Origin: Topomyia yanbarensis
Taxonomy: Eukaryota > Arthropoda > Insecta > Diptera > Culicidae
Assembly (NCBI RefSeq): GCF_030247195.1
Contig: NC_080672.1
Coordinates: 189,899,471-189,963,470 of the forward strand
Reading direction: 5' to 3'
Length of the DNA: 64,000 nt
Shown: positions 1 to 10,166 of the stretch, piece after piece
How the letters are laid out: each line of letters starts with the position of its first letter
Position numbering within the stretch: position 1 is the first letter of the stretch
The notes under the pieces: model-generated
Databases searched by the model: none
The model's input: only the letters and a program-made list of their open reading frames with translations
What the model was told of the DNA's origin: nothing
Translations under genes and position numbers: made by a program

Positions 1-1
1 T

Positions 2-1222
2 GTGATCTTCTTTCGGACCAAAGAAAAAAAGTGTTTGAATCTGTTGCAGATTTCTCGAGTTCTGACGGATCGGTATTCGGCCGTGACAGAAATATCGAAA
101 ATTCGCCCTGATAAGCTTCGGGTGGTGGTTAACAGTTCAACTCAGGCAAACGATATTGCTGGCTACGAGCCCTTTACGAGGGAGTACAGGGTGTATATTC
201 CAGCTAGCAGGGTTGAAGTCAGTGGGGTCGTTTCCGATTCGAGTCTGAATTGCGAGGACCTGCTAAAATATGGGACTGGCTGTTTCAAAGACCCCATGCT
301 TAAGCCAGTGAAGATACTGGAATGCAAACGTTTGCATTCTGCATCAGTCGCAGCTGACGGGAAGAAAACATACGTCAACTCAGACTCTTATCGGGTGACC
401 TTCGCCGGCTCTGCCCTGCCCAATTACCTCCTTTTTGACAAGGTTCGTCTACCTGTTCGCCTCTTTGTGCCGCGGGTCATGAACTGTACTAATTGCAAAC
501 AATTGGGACACACAGCCTCCCATTGTAGCAATAAAGCCCGCTGTGGGAAATGCGGTGGGAATCATGCGGATGATTCCTGTGGTAGAGATGTCGAAAAGTG
601 CCTCTACTGTGGGGGAAACCCACATGATCTCCCTTCATGTCCCGCGTACAAACAGCGCGAGGAAAATCTTAAGCGTTCCCTTCAGGGACGCTCTAAGCGA
701 TCTTTTGCAGAAATGCTTAAGATAGCTACGCCACCTGTCTCTACGAACATCTTTACCAACTTGTCTACTGACGAAGGCGACTGTGATGAACCCCAGGAGG
801 GAACATCTTCTGCTGTGCCTAGAAGTAGTAGAAAAAGGAAGAACATTTCCTCTTCCAAGCTTCGTCGTAAAGGCCAGAAGGTGTCTCTTCATGGTCCCCC
901 TAAAATAACTAATCAAGGAAGTACTGGTGCAAAACCGAAGCAAGTCGCTCCCGGTCTCAGTAACCTGAGCTCAGAAAAGGAGTTCCCAGCACTTCCAGGA
1001 ACATCAAAAACCCCAAGTGTTCCCATATCTCAGCCAGAGAAAGAAAACAGTGCTGGCTTAATAAATTTCTCTGACATTGTGGACCGTATTCTTACAGCTT
1101 TAAATATTTCTGACCCCCTTAAAAGCATCTTGATAAGCTTTCTCCCCGCAGTAAAAACATTCTTGATGCAGTTCACTGCGAAATGGCCCCTCCTTTCAGC
1201 GATTGTATCCTTCGATGGCTAA
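2..1222 (+). CDS. ORF1 of the I-like LINE: gag-like nucleic-acid-binding protein, 5'-truncated by window
   Basis: The frame is open from the first codon and its true start lies upstream of the window. Three consecutive zinc knuckles are visible at about residues 162-215: CTNCKQLGHTASHC, CGKCGGNHADDSC and CLYCGGNPHDLPSC. A basic, Ser/Pro-rich tail follows (about residues 225-350) with several Arg/Lys clusters. In I-group elements ORF1 binds element RNA and forms the ribonucleoprotein used in target-primed reverse transcription. The stop codon TAA (1220-1222) overlaps the start of ORF2. The protein is not interrupted in the visible part. Confidence 0.88.
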   Translation: MIFFRTKEKKCLNLLQISRVLTDRYSAVTEISKIRPDKLRVVVNSSTQANDIAGYEPFTREYRVYIPASRVEVSGVVSDSSLNCEDLLKYGTGCFKDPMLKPVKILECKRLHSASVAADGKKTYVNSDSYRVTFAGSALPNYLLFDKVRLPVRLFVPRVMNCTNCKQLGHTASHCSNKARCGKCGGNHADDSCGRDVEKCLYCGGNPHDLPSCPAYKQREENLKRSLQGRSKRSFAEMLKIATPPVSTNIFTNLSTDEGDCDEPQEGTSSAVPRSSRKRKNISSSKLRRKGQKVSLHGPPKITNQGSTGAKPKQVAPGLSNLSSEKEFPALPGTSKTPSVPISQPEKENSAGLINFSDIVDRILTALNISDPLKSILISFLPAVKTFLMQFTAKWPLLSAIVSFDG

Positions 1223-4031
1223 TTCATCGAACGAGGTCAAGGATTTAATCACTGTTCTACAGTGGAATTGCAGAAGTATTATCCAGAAAATCGATTCGTT
1301 TAAAATCTTACTAAATAATTTGAAATGCGATGCATTTGCTCTATGCGAGACATGGCTCACTTCAGAAATAACCCTACACTTCCACGATTTTAATATTATT
1401 CGCTTGGATCGAGAAGACTCTTACGGAGGAGTACTTTTGGGGATCAAAAAGTGCTATTCTTTCAATCGGATCGACCTCCCCTCGACACCAGGCATTGAAG
1501 TTGTCGCTTGCCAAACCAGAATTAAAGGCAAAGACCTTTGCATTGCTTCCACCTACATTCCCCCTAGAGCCTCAGTTAGCCACCGACGGCTTTGCGATAT
1601 TGCGGAACTCCTCCCCGCACCGAGGCTAGTTTTAGGTGACTTCAACTCCCACGGCACGGCATGGGGTTGCCTTCATGACGATAATCGATCTACCCTACTC
1701 CATGAGCTTTGCGACAACTTCAATATGACCATTTTGAATACGGGTGAAATGACACGGATTCCTGCCCCTCCAGCGCGTCCGAGCGCCTTAGACCTGTCCC
1801 TCTGCTCGACATCGCTGCGGTTAGATTGCATGTGGAAGGTAGTCTCTGATCCCCACGGCAGCGACCATCTGCCAATCGTAATTAATATTGCTAACGGTTC
1901 AGGGCCACCGAATACAATCAATGTTTCGTATGACCTCACACGAAATATTGATTGGAAGAGCTACGCGTCCGCGATATCCGAAAAAGTAGAATCGACACAA
2001 GAGCTCCCTCCGGAGGAAGAGTACGGGTTCCTGGCTGGCTTGATTCTTGATACCGCGATTCAAGCTCAGACTAAACGCGTACCAGACGCGAATTCACGCG
2101 GGCGTCCTCCCAATCCATGGTGGGACAAAGAGTGCTCAGACGTGTACGCGGAGAAGGCCGCTGCGTATAAGACCTTCCGGGACGACGGGCTGCCAGCTAG
2201 CTACCGACAGTACGCGATGGCGGAAACGCGCATGAAGAGTTTGATAAAAGCCAAAAAACGTAGCTACTGGCGCCGGTTCGTCGACGGACTAACGAGAGAA
2301 ACATCGATGAGCACTCTTTGGAGTACGGCCCGGCGCTTACGAAACCGAAACAGTACCAATGAGAGCGTGGAATATTCAAACCGTTGGATATTCGATTTTG
2401 CCAAGAAGGTTTGTCCGGATTCCGCCCCGGCACAGAAGATCTACCGCGCCGCGTCCCCTCACAATAACGCGAACGAAACACCGTTTTCGATGGTGGAGTT
2501 CTCACTTGCTCTCTTATCATGTAACAATAAAGCCCCAGGGCCAGACAGAATCAAATTTAACTTGTTAAAGAATCTGCCAGACTCTGCCAAAAGACGCTTG
2601 TTGAATTTATTTAGTAAGTTTCTTGAGGGTAATATTGTCCCTCATGACTGGAGGCAAGTGAAGGTCATTGCCATTCAAAAACCAGGAAAACCAGCCTCCG
2701 ACCACAACTCGTATCGACCGATTGCGATGCTGTCCTGTATCCGAAAGTTGTTCGAGAAAATGATCTTGTTTCGCCTCGATAATTGGGTTGAAGCAAATGG
2801 CTTACTGTCAGATACACAATTTGGTTTCCGCAAAGGCAAAGGGACGAACGATTGTCTTGCGTTGCTCTCAACAGAAATTCAAATGGCTTATGCTAGCAAA
2901 GAGCAGATGGCATCAGTTTTCCTAGATATAAAGGGGGCTTTTGACTCAGTTTCTATCAAAATTCTTTCTGAGAAGCTGCACCAGCATGGTCTTTCACCGA
3001 CTCTAAACAACTTTTTGCTAAACTTGCTGTCTGAAAAACATATGCATTTTTCGCATGGTGATTTATCGACATCACGAATTAGCTATATGGGTCTTCCCCA
3101 GGGCTCATGTCTAAGCCCCCTTCTCTATAACTTTTACGTGAATGACATTGACGAATGTCTTGTCAATTCCTGCACGCTAAGGCAGCTTGCAGATGACGGT
3201 GTGGTCTCTATTACAGGTTCCAAAGCCGTCGATCTGCAAGGACCATTGCAAGATACCTTGGACAATTTGTCTGCTTGGGCCCTCCAGCTAGGTATCGAGT
3301 TCTCCACGGAGAAAACTGAGCTAGTCGTATTTTCAAGGAAGCGTGAACCAGCGCAACTACAGCTTCAATTAATGGGTCAAACTATTGCTCAGGTTTCAAC
3401 TTTCAAATATCTCGGGGTCTGGTTCGACTCTAAAGGAACCTGGGGATGTCACATTAGGTATCTGAAACAGAAGTGCCAACAAAGGATCAACTTTCTCCGT
3501 ACAATAACCGGAACATGGTGGGGTGCCCACCCAGGAGACCTGATCAGGCTGTACCAAACAACAATATTGTCGGTGATGGAGTACGGGAGTTTCTGTTTCC
3601 GCTCCGCTGCGAACATACATTTCATCAAACTAGAGCGAATCCAATATTGTTGTTTGCGTATTGCTTTGGGTTGCATGCACTCGACACATACGATGAGTTT
3701 AGAAGTGCTGGCGGGCGTCCTTCCGCTGAGAAATCGATTTTGGGAACTCTCATATCGATTGCTCATCCGATGCGATATCTTGAACCCGTTAGTAATTGCA
3801 AATTTCGAAAGGCTTGTCGAGCTCAATTCTCAAACCCGATTTATGTCCTTGTACTTCGATTACATGGCACAAAATATCAATCCTTCTTCATACTATCCCA
3901 ACCGTGTCAATCTCTTTCATGCTTCTGATTCAACTGTATTCTTCGACACATCCATGAAAGACGAGATTCGTGGAATCCCGGATCACATACGCCCGCAAGT
4001 GATCCCAAGCATCTTTCATAGTAAATTTTGA
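1215..4031 (+). CDS. ORF2 of the I-like LINE: AP-type endonuclease and reverse transcriptase
   Basis: The start chosen is ATG at 1215, inside the string ATGGCTAA shared with the ORF1 stop; no ATG lies further upstream in this frame between the preceding stop and 1215. An AP-endonuclease domain covers about residues 14-230, with VLQWNCRS, FALCETWL, LVLGDFNSHGTAWGC and GSDHLPIV supplying the usual Asn, Glu, Asp/Asn and SDH residues. The RT spans about residues 395-700: PGPDRIKFN, YRPIAMLSC, QFGFRKGKG, FLDIKGAFDSV (first catalytic Asp), GLPQGSCLSPLLYN, then LADD at about residue 658. The usual Tyr or Phe before ADD is Leu here. The frame ends at a TGA (4029-4031), after which the same frame continues into RNase H. 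Confidence 0.9.
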   Translation: MANSSNEVKDLITVLQWNCRSIIQKIDSFKILLNNLKCDAFALCETWLTSEITLHFHDFNIIRLDREDSYGGVLLGIKKCYSFNRIDLPSTPGIEVVACQTRIKGKDLCIASTYIPPRASVSHRRLCDIAELLPAPRLVLGDFNSHGTAWGCLHDDNRSTLLHELCDNFNMTILNTGEMTRIPAPPARPSALDLSLCSTSLRLDCMWKVVSDPHGSDHLPIVINIANGSGPPNTINVSYDLTRNIDWKSYASAISEKVESTQELPPEEEYGFLAGLILDTAIQAQTKRVPDANSRGRPPNPWWDKECSDVYAEKAAAYKTFRDDGLPASYRQYAMAETRMKSLIKAKKRSYWRRFVDGLTRETSMSTLWSTARRLRNRNSTNESVEYSNRWIFDFAKKVCPDSAPAQKIYRAASPHNNANETPFSMVEFSLALLSCNNKAPGPDRIKFNLLKNLPDSAKRRLLNLFSKFLEGNIVPHDWRQVKVIAIQKPGKPASDHNSYRPIAMLSCIRKLFEKMILFRLDNWVEANGLLSDTQFGFRKGKGTNDCLALLSTEIQMAYASKEQMASVFLDIKGAFDSVSIKILSEKLHQHGLSPTLNNFLLNLLSEKHMHFSHGDLSTSRISYMGLPQGSCLSPLLYNFYVNDIDECLVNSCTLRQLADDGVVSITGSKAVDLQGPLQDTLDNLSAWALQLGIEFSTEKTELVVFSRKREPAQLQLQLMGQTIAQVSTFKYLGVWFDSKGTWGCHIRYLKQKCQQRINFLRTITGTWWGAHPGDLIRLYQTTILSVMEYGSFCFRSAANIHFIKLERIQYCCLRIALGCMHSTHTMSLEVLAGVLPLRNRFWELSYRLLIRCDILNPLVIANFERLVELNSQTRFMSLYFDYMAQNINPSSYYPNRVNLFHASDSTVFFDTSMKDEIRGIPDHIRPQVIPSIFHSKF

Positions 4032-4901
4032 GAAGTCGACTGCAACAAGATGTTTTACACCGACGGGTCAAGCCTCGACGGCTCCACTGGCTTCGGTATA
4101 TTCAATCAAAACCTCACCGCCTCATTCAAACTCAATGATCCTGCTTCAGTTTACGTCGCAGAACTTGCTGCTATTCAGTATACCCTTGGGATCATTGATA
4201 CTTTGCCCACCGATCATTACTTTATTGTCTCGGATAGCCTCAGCTCAATCGAGGCTCTCCGTTCAATGAAACCTAGAAAGCATATTCCATATTTTCTGGG
4301 GAAAATCTGGGACCGCCTGCGTGCTTTGTCTGAAAGATCGTACAAGATTACCTTAGTTTGGGTTCCCTCGCATTGCTCCATTCCAGGTAATGAAGAAGCG
4401 GACTCTTTAGCTAAGGCGGGCGCTTTACAAGGTGACATATATGAAAGACCAATTAGCTTCAGCGAATTTTTCAGTATCACTCATCAGAGAACCCTCGAAA
4501 GTTGGCAAACTTCATGGAGCAATGGTGAACTGGGAAGGTGGCTACATTCGATAATCCCTAAGGTATCGACGAAACCTTGGTTCAGAGGGATGGATGTGGG
4601 TCGGGATTTCATTCGCGTGATGTCTCGGCTCATGTCCAATCACTACACGCTGGACGCACATCTCCGGCGTATTGGGCTCGTGGATAGCGGTATCTGCGCT
4701 TGTGGCAACGGTTATCACGAAATCGAACATGTTGTCTGGGCATGCGCCGAGTACTGTTCTGCCAGATCTCAACTATTCGATTCCCTTCGGGCCCGAGGAA
4801 GATCACCCAATGTCCCGGTTCGAGATGTACTAGCAAGCCGCGATATTCTCTACATGTCCCTTATATACACGTTCCTCAAAACCATCAATATCCAAATTTA
4901 A
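4032..4901 (+). CDS. RNase H and C-terminal zinc-binding tail of ORF2, after an in-frame TGA
   Basis: This segment is in the same reading frame as ORF2 and is separated from it only by the TGA at 4029-4031. The RNase H acidic set is intact: FYTDGSS, VAELAAIQ, VSDSLSSIEA and the GNEEADSLAK block preceded by VWVPSHC. This domain degrades the RNA strand of the RNA:DNA hybrid during second-strand synthesis. The C-terminus carries CACGNGYHEIEHVVWAC, a Cys/His tail typical of LINE ORF2 ends. If translated separately, the first ATG is at 4050. The more likely history is one long ORF2 with a recent nonsense change (for example CGA to TGA); stop-codon readthrough is the alternative. Confidence 0.85.
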   Translation, partial: EVDCNKMFYTDGSSLDGSTGFGIFNQNLTASFKLNDPASVYVAELAAIQYTLGIIDTLPTDHYFIVSDSLSSIEALRSMKPRKHIPYFLGKIWDRLRALSERSYKITLVWVPSHCSIPGNEEADSLAKAGALQGDIYERPISFSEFFSITHQRTLESWQTSWSNGELGRWLHSIIPKVSTKPWFRGMDVGRDFIRVMSRLMSNHYTLDAHLRRIGLVDSGICACGNGYHEIEHVVWACAEYCSARSQLFDSLRARGRSPNVPVRDVLASRDILYMSLIYTFLKTINIQI

Positions 4902-5770
4902 ATGCCCCTATCTTTTCTCTTATCATTCCCAGAAGTGCCCTCTTCCGCCTACCGTACCCCAACGATGGTTTGATACGACTCCAAGACGAGACAAAACATC
5001 TGTCGAATGAACCAACAACACGAGATCTACAGTACAACATCACACACGCAGCGCGGTGTGTTCCCGATCCGTATCTGAGCCGTACTACGAAATCGTCTGG
5101 AGGAACCCCTGCCGGCTCGAGGAAAACCGCCCGGTGTCCCAATACTTGATACATCCGTTCGAATCTGTAATCCTGGCCGTTGATTCCTGATGCCGGAAAC
5201 TGAAAGTTTATATCCCCCCCCCCGTTTAGCCTTGTCCACCCTCTCTCCCATGTCTCTGATACACAGATGTATGACTTCACCCCCTTCTCCCCTTGAATAT
5301 CTTCCCAAAATTTATGTGCCCCCCTATCTTCCAGTTTTAGTTGAACAATATTTAATCTCGTTAAGAAATGCACAACAGTACCACTACTTTAAAATAGCCC
5401 TAATTAATTCCCCTTAATCTTGAACCACTCTTTCTAGTTATCTCTAGTTAATAAGCTTGTAAAATGTTCCGCTTAGTTAATAATTATTTTTTTCTACAAT
5501 CTCCCTTCTAAAAATCATAAAGTGAATTACTATACAAAGAACACACAAAATGACCCGTCCCCCAAATCTTACGAATATTATATTATACCCTCTTTTATAT
5601 GTATAAGTTAGCTGTAGTTTTTTTTTTAGTTTCATTATATAAAACAAAATAATATTGAAATGTGTAACCCCCTAGTTTTAAGAAATTCAAAATGTAAAAC
5701 AATGAAAAAATGGCACCTTTAAGCTAACGCATACGTGCCTTACCAAATAAACAAATTGAAAAAAAAAAAA
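4902..5770 (+). other. 3' UTR and poly(A) end of the I-like LINE
   Basis: There is no long plus-strand frame after the RNase H stop. The segment turns strongly AT-rich after about 5400. It contains an AATAAA-like signal near 5746 followed by a run of about 12 A residues (to 5770), consistent with a LINE 3' terminus. The short frames on either strand look like chance frames. Confidence 0.6.
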
Positions 5771-6534
5771 CCGAAGAAAGATGAAATTTTTCTGATATTT
5801 ACTATGCTGTCGTACCTACTGTTAGTGTTAATCACGTCACAAAAAATCCCACATCAAACATCAGTCTATATCTTTTTGTACTAGTAAACAAAGTTAGTAG
5901 TAATATGGCTGATTTCGTGACGTGTTAATAAGAAATGTAAGCAGTACAGTTAATCCTTAAAAGGAAATGCATTAAACACAGTCGAAATTTATGAAATGCA
6001 ACCCTCTTATATTTTTTACTGCTACTTAATGACCTAAACAATATGGAAAAAAAGGATTACAGTATTATTCATGCCATTATTTTTTGTTCTGATTTTTCAG
6101 AATTCTCTTGGTCAAGTCTCCCCGCAGTGGAGAGACTTTACCAAAAAAAACGATTTCAGACAAACTTTTATAACTTTTGAAAAAGTAAATTAAAAATTCC
6201 GCAAAAAATTATGAACACGAATAATACCTTTTTACATTATATCTCAATGACTTTGGAAGGATTGAAAACTTTTTTAGAGATTTATGCAGGTTTAGCTGAA
6301 AACCTGGCAAGTCTCCCAATGTTCCCCTACGTGTGGGGCAGAATGATAAACTGCAAATAAGGAATTCCTTCTCAAACAGTAAACTTGATGTTTTGCAGTG
6401 CGAGTGCACTTTACCTCGTCGCCTACTACCCTACTCCCCCCAATACGAGCATCTATCTTCATTTTCCTGTATGCATTATGATGTCCTGAAGGAAAAGTTG
6501 TCTCAAAGAAAATCATTGTGTTCTATATGTCGAT
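5771..6534. other. Non-coding AT-rich stretch
   Basis: No convincing coding frame or RNA gene was seen. It contains only short frames and A/T runs. Confidence 0.5.
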
Positions 6535-6578
6535 CTCTCCCTATGTCGATGGTCCCTTCAATATCGACATAGAGAGAG
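6535..6578. repeat. Short hairpin of a tetramer-rich sequence
   Basis: A 16-nt arm (6535-6550, CTCTCCCTATGTCGAT) pairs with 6563-6578, with one mismatch and a 12-nt loop. It stands directly left of the ACTC/GAGT repeat block and may be a remnant of a small foldback element. Confidence 0.5.
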
Positions 6579-6588
6579 TTAACTGTAT

Positions 6589-7038
6589 ACTCAAAATCTG
6601 AATAATTATCTACTCATAATCTGAGTAATAATAACCCATGTTTTATTTTTGTTACTGTTATATTGTACTCAAAATATAAGTAAAAATTACTCCATTTTTG
6701 GTTTCGCCTAATTGAAATCGTACTCAAAATCTGAGTAATAGTTACTCGTGTTTTATTTTTGTTACCACTTTATTGTACTTAAAATATAAGTAAAAATTAC
6801 TCAATTTTTGGTTTCGTTTGATTGATATCGTACTCAAAATCTGAGTAAAAATTACTCAAATTGAGGACCGGATAAAATAATATTAAACTCAACAAAAAGT
6901 AATAATTACTCAGTTTTTGGTTAAGATGGTTTTACTCAAATTAGAGTAATCATGGAATTACTCAATATGTGGGTTGTTCCACTTTATCTGAAATTGAGTA
7001 TGATTCTACTCATTTTTGAGTTATTTTTCACGAGCGTG
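6589..7038. repeat. ACTC...GAGT repeat block with 110-bp tandem units, partial MITE
   Basis: The block is dense in ACTCAAAATCTGAGT-like near-palindromes. The same phrase starts at 6611, 6721 and 6831, a regular 110-bp period covering about 2.3 units. The right end reads GAGCGTG followed by TA at 7039-7040, which matches the right end of the TA-flanked element at 15221-15808. No matching left end (TA then CACGCTC) was found nearby, so this copy is probably truncated or rearranged. Confidence 0.7.
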
Positions 7039-7497
7039 TAGAGATAGGTTCTCGGAAGGGCTGCCCGTCAGAATCACACACTACAATTGCAGACGAGACA
7101 GGCAACCCGAGCAAATACTCATAGTCCGAAACACCATATGGGACAATATAAAGACCATACTAAAGTCAGCTACAATTAATCAACCCCATAATGCACCATA
7201 CCATTGTAAGGCCTTTTGAAAACAACATGATTGATTTATACCATAAATCACTCATTGCATAGTGCAATGATGATCCTAAAATATAAATATGGCGTGTTAG
7301 CACTTTGTAGGATCAATGCGTCTTGTGAGATATTCAATTGATTTCACCGTCTCTGTAGCAAGTATATTAGTATTATTAACATAATTTCTATTGGTCAACG
7401 AATTATTTATGAGGAACCTTATTCTTAGGTTCCCACAACATCGATGTTTCTGTTTATACATAGTATGAGGGTGATGACGGTACACAGGATTGTTATA

Positions 7498-7608
7498 CAC
7501 CCAGGTTTTTACGCGGGGAATATGCACCGCGTAAAAAAATCCGCGTTCATTGGAAATTCCGCGAAAAAAACCGCATTAATTCGAAATCCCGCGTAGAGTT
7601 TTTCTCAG
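7498..7608. mobile_element. Short CGCG-rich MITE, degraded copy
   Basis: It begins CACCCAGGTTTTTACGCGG after a TA at 7496-7497 and contains repeated CCGCGTAAA/CGCG phrases. It ends in a degraded inverted copy near 7608. It is the same family as the cleaner copy at 27647-27765. Confidence 0.55.
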
Positions 7609-7688
7609 AAAAAGACTTAGAATATGTTTGGAAGTTTTTTTACACGGACTTCGTCCTTTTGAATGCAAAAGACGGACTTTTTCAAGGG

Positions 7689-7852
7689 TGGGCGTAGCGT
7701 AGTTGGTAAATCGATTGCCTTGTACGCAGCGCATTTGGTTTCGAGTCCCGACCCCGCACATAGGGTTAGAAATTTTTCATAGGATTTTTTTACCCGAAGA
7801 GGCGAATGACCTTAAGGTTAAAACCTCTATAATCGAAATAAAAAAACACAAT
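7689..7852 (+). mobile_element. tRNA-derived SINE, Feilai-like
   Basis: A pol III box A (TAGCGTAGTTGG) and box B (GGTTTCGAGTCCCG) have tRNA-like spacing. They are followed by a tRNA-unrelated part and the tail phrase GGCGAATGACCTTAAGG ... ATAAAAAAAC. A related 3' tail occurs at about 57769-57832. The assignment to Feilai, the mosquito tRNA-derived SINE, is from memory of the family and should be confirmed by alignment. Confidence 0.75.
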
Positions 7853-8157
7853 TTTTTCCTGAAAACAATTCCAAGTCCTTTTAAATGCAAAGAACTTAGA
7901 AGAATGTTGGAAGTTTTTTCTGCACGGATTTTGCAATTACCACGGTTTTTGCAAAAAAATAGTCTAAGTCCTTTTGAATGCCAAAGAATTTCTGGCACCT
8001 ACTCATCAAGTCCATTCTGTAAATACTCACATTGTTGAAGTGAGGGTCATAGGGAGTCTTCCAGACCCGTCTCTTCCATCTTTCCGAAAATCTTCTTCTG
8101 AGAAGAGAATTATTAGGATCTGGCACCGGACTAATAAATTTTTAAATTCCACTGAAG

Positions 8158-9039
8158 ATCAAAGTTTCGTGCAATAATATCAACGTCATCGGCGAAGCCA
8201 AGTAGCTGAACGGACTTTGTGAAAATCGTACCACTCGTGTCGATCCCTGCTCTTCTTATTACACCTTCCAGCGCGATGTTGAATAACAGACACGAGAGAC
8301 CATCACCTTGCCGTAACCCTCTGCGTGATTCGAAGGGACTCGAGAGCGTCCCTGAGACACGTACTACGCACATCACCCGATCCATCGTCGCCTTCACTAA
8401 TCGCGTCAGTTTGTCCGGGAATCCGTACTCGTGCATAATCTGCCATAGCTGATCTCGATCGATAGTGTCGTATGCGGCTTTGAAGTCGATGAACAAATGA
8501 TGTGTGGGCACATTGTACTCGCGGCATTTCTGCAGTACTTGACGAAGAGCGAACACCTGGTCCGTGGTAGATCGTTCGCTCATGAAACCCGCCTGGTACT
8601 GCCCCACGAACTCTCTTGCAATTGGTGATAGTCGACGGCATAGTATTTGGGAGAGTACCTTGTAGGCGGCGTTCAGCAGGGTGATTGCTCGGTAATTACA
8701 GCAATCCAGCTTGTCGCCCTTTTTGTAGATAGGACACACGACACCTTCCATCCACTCCTCCGGTAAAATCTCCTCCTCCCAAATCTTGGTAATCACCCAG
8801 TGCAGCGCTTGAGCCAGTGGCTCGCCACCGTGTTTTAGTAGCTCGCTTGGTATTTGGGCAACCCCAGCGGCTTTATTATTTTTGAGCCGGCTAATCTCCT
8901 CCTGGATTTCTTGAAGATCCGGAGCCGGTAGTGTAATGTCTTCCGCGCGTGCTCCCAGGTGCGTTACCGTGCCATCCTCGTCGTCTGCTGCATCGCCGTT
9001 CAGGTATTCTTCGTAGTGCTGCCGCCACCTCTGGATCAC
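8158..9039 (-). pseudogene. Non-LTR reverse transcriptase fragment (RTE-like or related clade)
   Basis: This is one uninterrupted minus-strand frame of about 290 residues covering the RT fingers and palm. Visible blocks are LKNNKAAGVAQIPSELLKHG, CPIYKKGDKLDCCNYRAITL, GQYQAGFMSERSTTDQ, LFIDFKAAYDTIDRDQLW (catalytic Asp), RRGLRQGDGLSCLLFNIAL and LLGFADDVDI (catalytic FADD). Both catalytic blocks are intact, yet the endonuclease, the RT thumb and the 3' end are missing. The frame runs into unrelated sequence after the FADD block, so the fragment is broken on both sides. The clade is uncertain. Confidence 0.85.
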
Positions 9040-9448
9040 CTTAAAATGTATCAAAACCTTAAAATGTATCAATTAAAAATAACATCCAAAAGCGCAGCAA
9101 CTTTGCTTTCGCTTGTTTTGTTTATTTTGTTAGAGTTTAATGAACCCATATGACTTCGATATGTATCGAAATGCCTAAAATAATTGTGCTAATAATATCC
9201 TGTCATTATTGTATGATATAAAATTTGATATCTGGAAAAAGTCGTGGGGTGTCGGGCTTACCCAGGATGTCGGGCTTACCCCGAGTTCCCCAACACTCTT
9301 TTTTCGGATTTCAATATGCGGATTGCAAGTGTGTGCGTACGAAGGGCTGGTTGAGTGCGAAAGACCCCGCTCTCTTGCTCTTTAAATTATGCGTGGCGGG
9401 CTCAGATAAATTCATCATTTGGTTAATTTTCTTTTGGCAAGCGGTAGT

Positions 9449-10166
9449 ATCCCAGTCAAAAAGGGCAAGTTGCTGGCTAACGGGGTGCTATTTGCCAACT
9501 CGGATGCGCTAATTGCCTCCAATTTGCCAGTAAATTGCTGGCAATTAGGGGGCTATTTCAAATGCAACATTTGGGCGTTTTGCCGCCGTGATTTTTTTGC
9601 CGCCCAACCCGCCCTTAAATCGCCCACGGAACGCGCCATTTAATCGCCCTTAATTGCCAAATATGAAAATTAAAAATAATACTTATTCTCGGATTCATTA
9701 TCTACTCACATATACTTACCAGTATACTAGGTAATTACCACCAACTTATAGGAAGAATCAAAGGTGAAATTGGTATTGCACACCAAAACTTATCACAATC
9801 TGACGTTCATTAAGACTTTAGGTCAGAGATCTTGTTGTACTATACTTACACACGATTCCACAATTTTCTACATTCGTTGGCTAAATCAAGTGCACTAGAC
9901 AATCAAAATACAAGTGCGAACACACAAAATTGTTCAAAAAACAATTTTAAGCTAAAGCCAAATATGAACCGCCATGCTTGAAAAACGCAAAAAACAACCA
10001 AGTCCATTTCAGCCGCCAGAAAATTTGTCTAAGTATTGAAATTGCCTTTAACTCGCATTCGCAAATTGCATTTGTTCCTAGGGGCAATTAGCACAGGCGT
10101 GTTGAGTCCAACGTCAAACTTTTTAAATCGCCTGACCATGTTCGTCCGCATTTTTTTGACAGGGAT
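9449..10166. mobile_element. Candidate 718-bp terminal-inverted-repeat element
   Basis: The left end ATCCCAGTCAAAAAGGGC is matched, inverted, by GCATTTTTTTGACAGGGAT at the right. Further in, GGCAATTAGC-type phrases are also inverted (about 9510-9550 versus 10080-10105). No clear target duplication was found and there is no transposase frame. Confidence 0.4.

Larger units (their letters stand above)
1..5770 (+). mobile_element. I-clade-like non-LTR retrotransposon (5' end outside window)
   Basis: The order is a zinc-knuckle ORF1, an endonuclease/RT ORF2, an RNase H domain, an AT-rich 3' UTR and a terminal A run at about 5759-5770. RNase H carried after the RT, with a gag-like ORF1 having three CCHC-type knuckles, is the architecture of the I group; Jockey and R1 elements normally lack RNase H. 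Apart from one in-frame TGA the reading frames are open, so this is probably a young copy. The 5' UTR and the upstream target duplication lie outside the window, so element boundaries cannot be checked by target duplication. Confidence 0.9.

Noticed and set aside
4217..4480. Minus-strand frames under the I-like ORF2
   Set aside because: They are shadows of the RNase H coding sequence.
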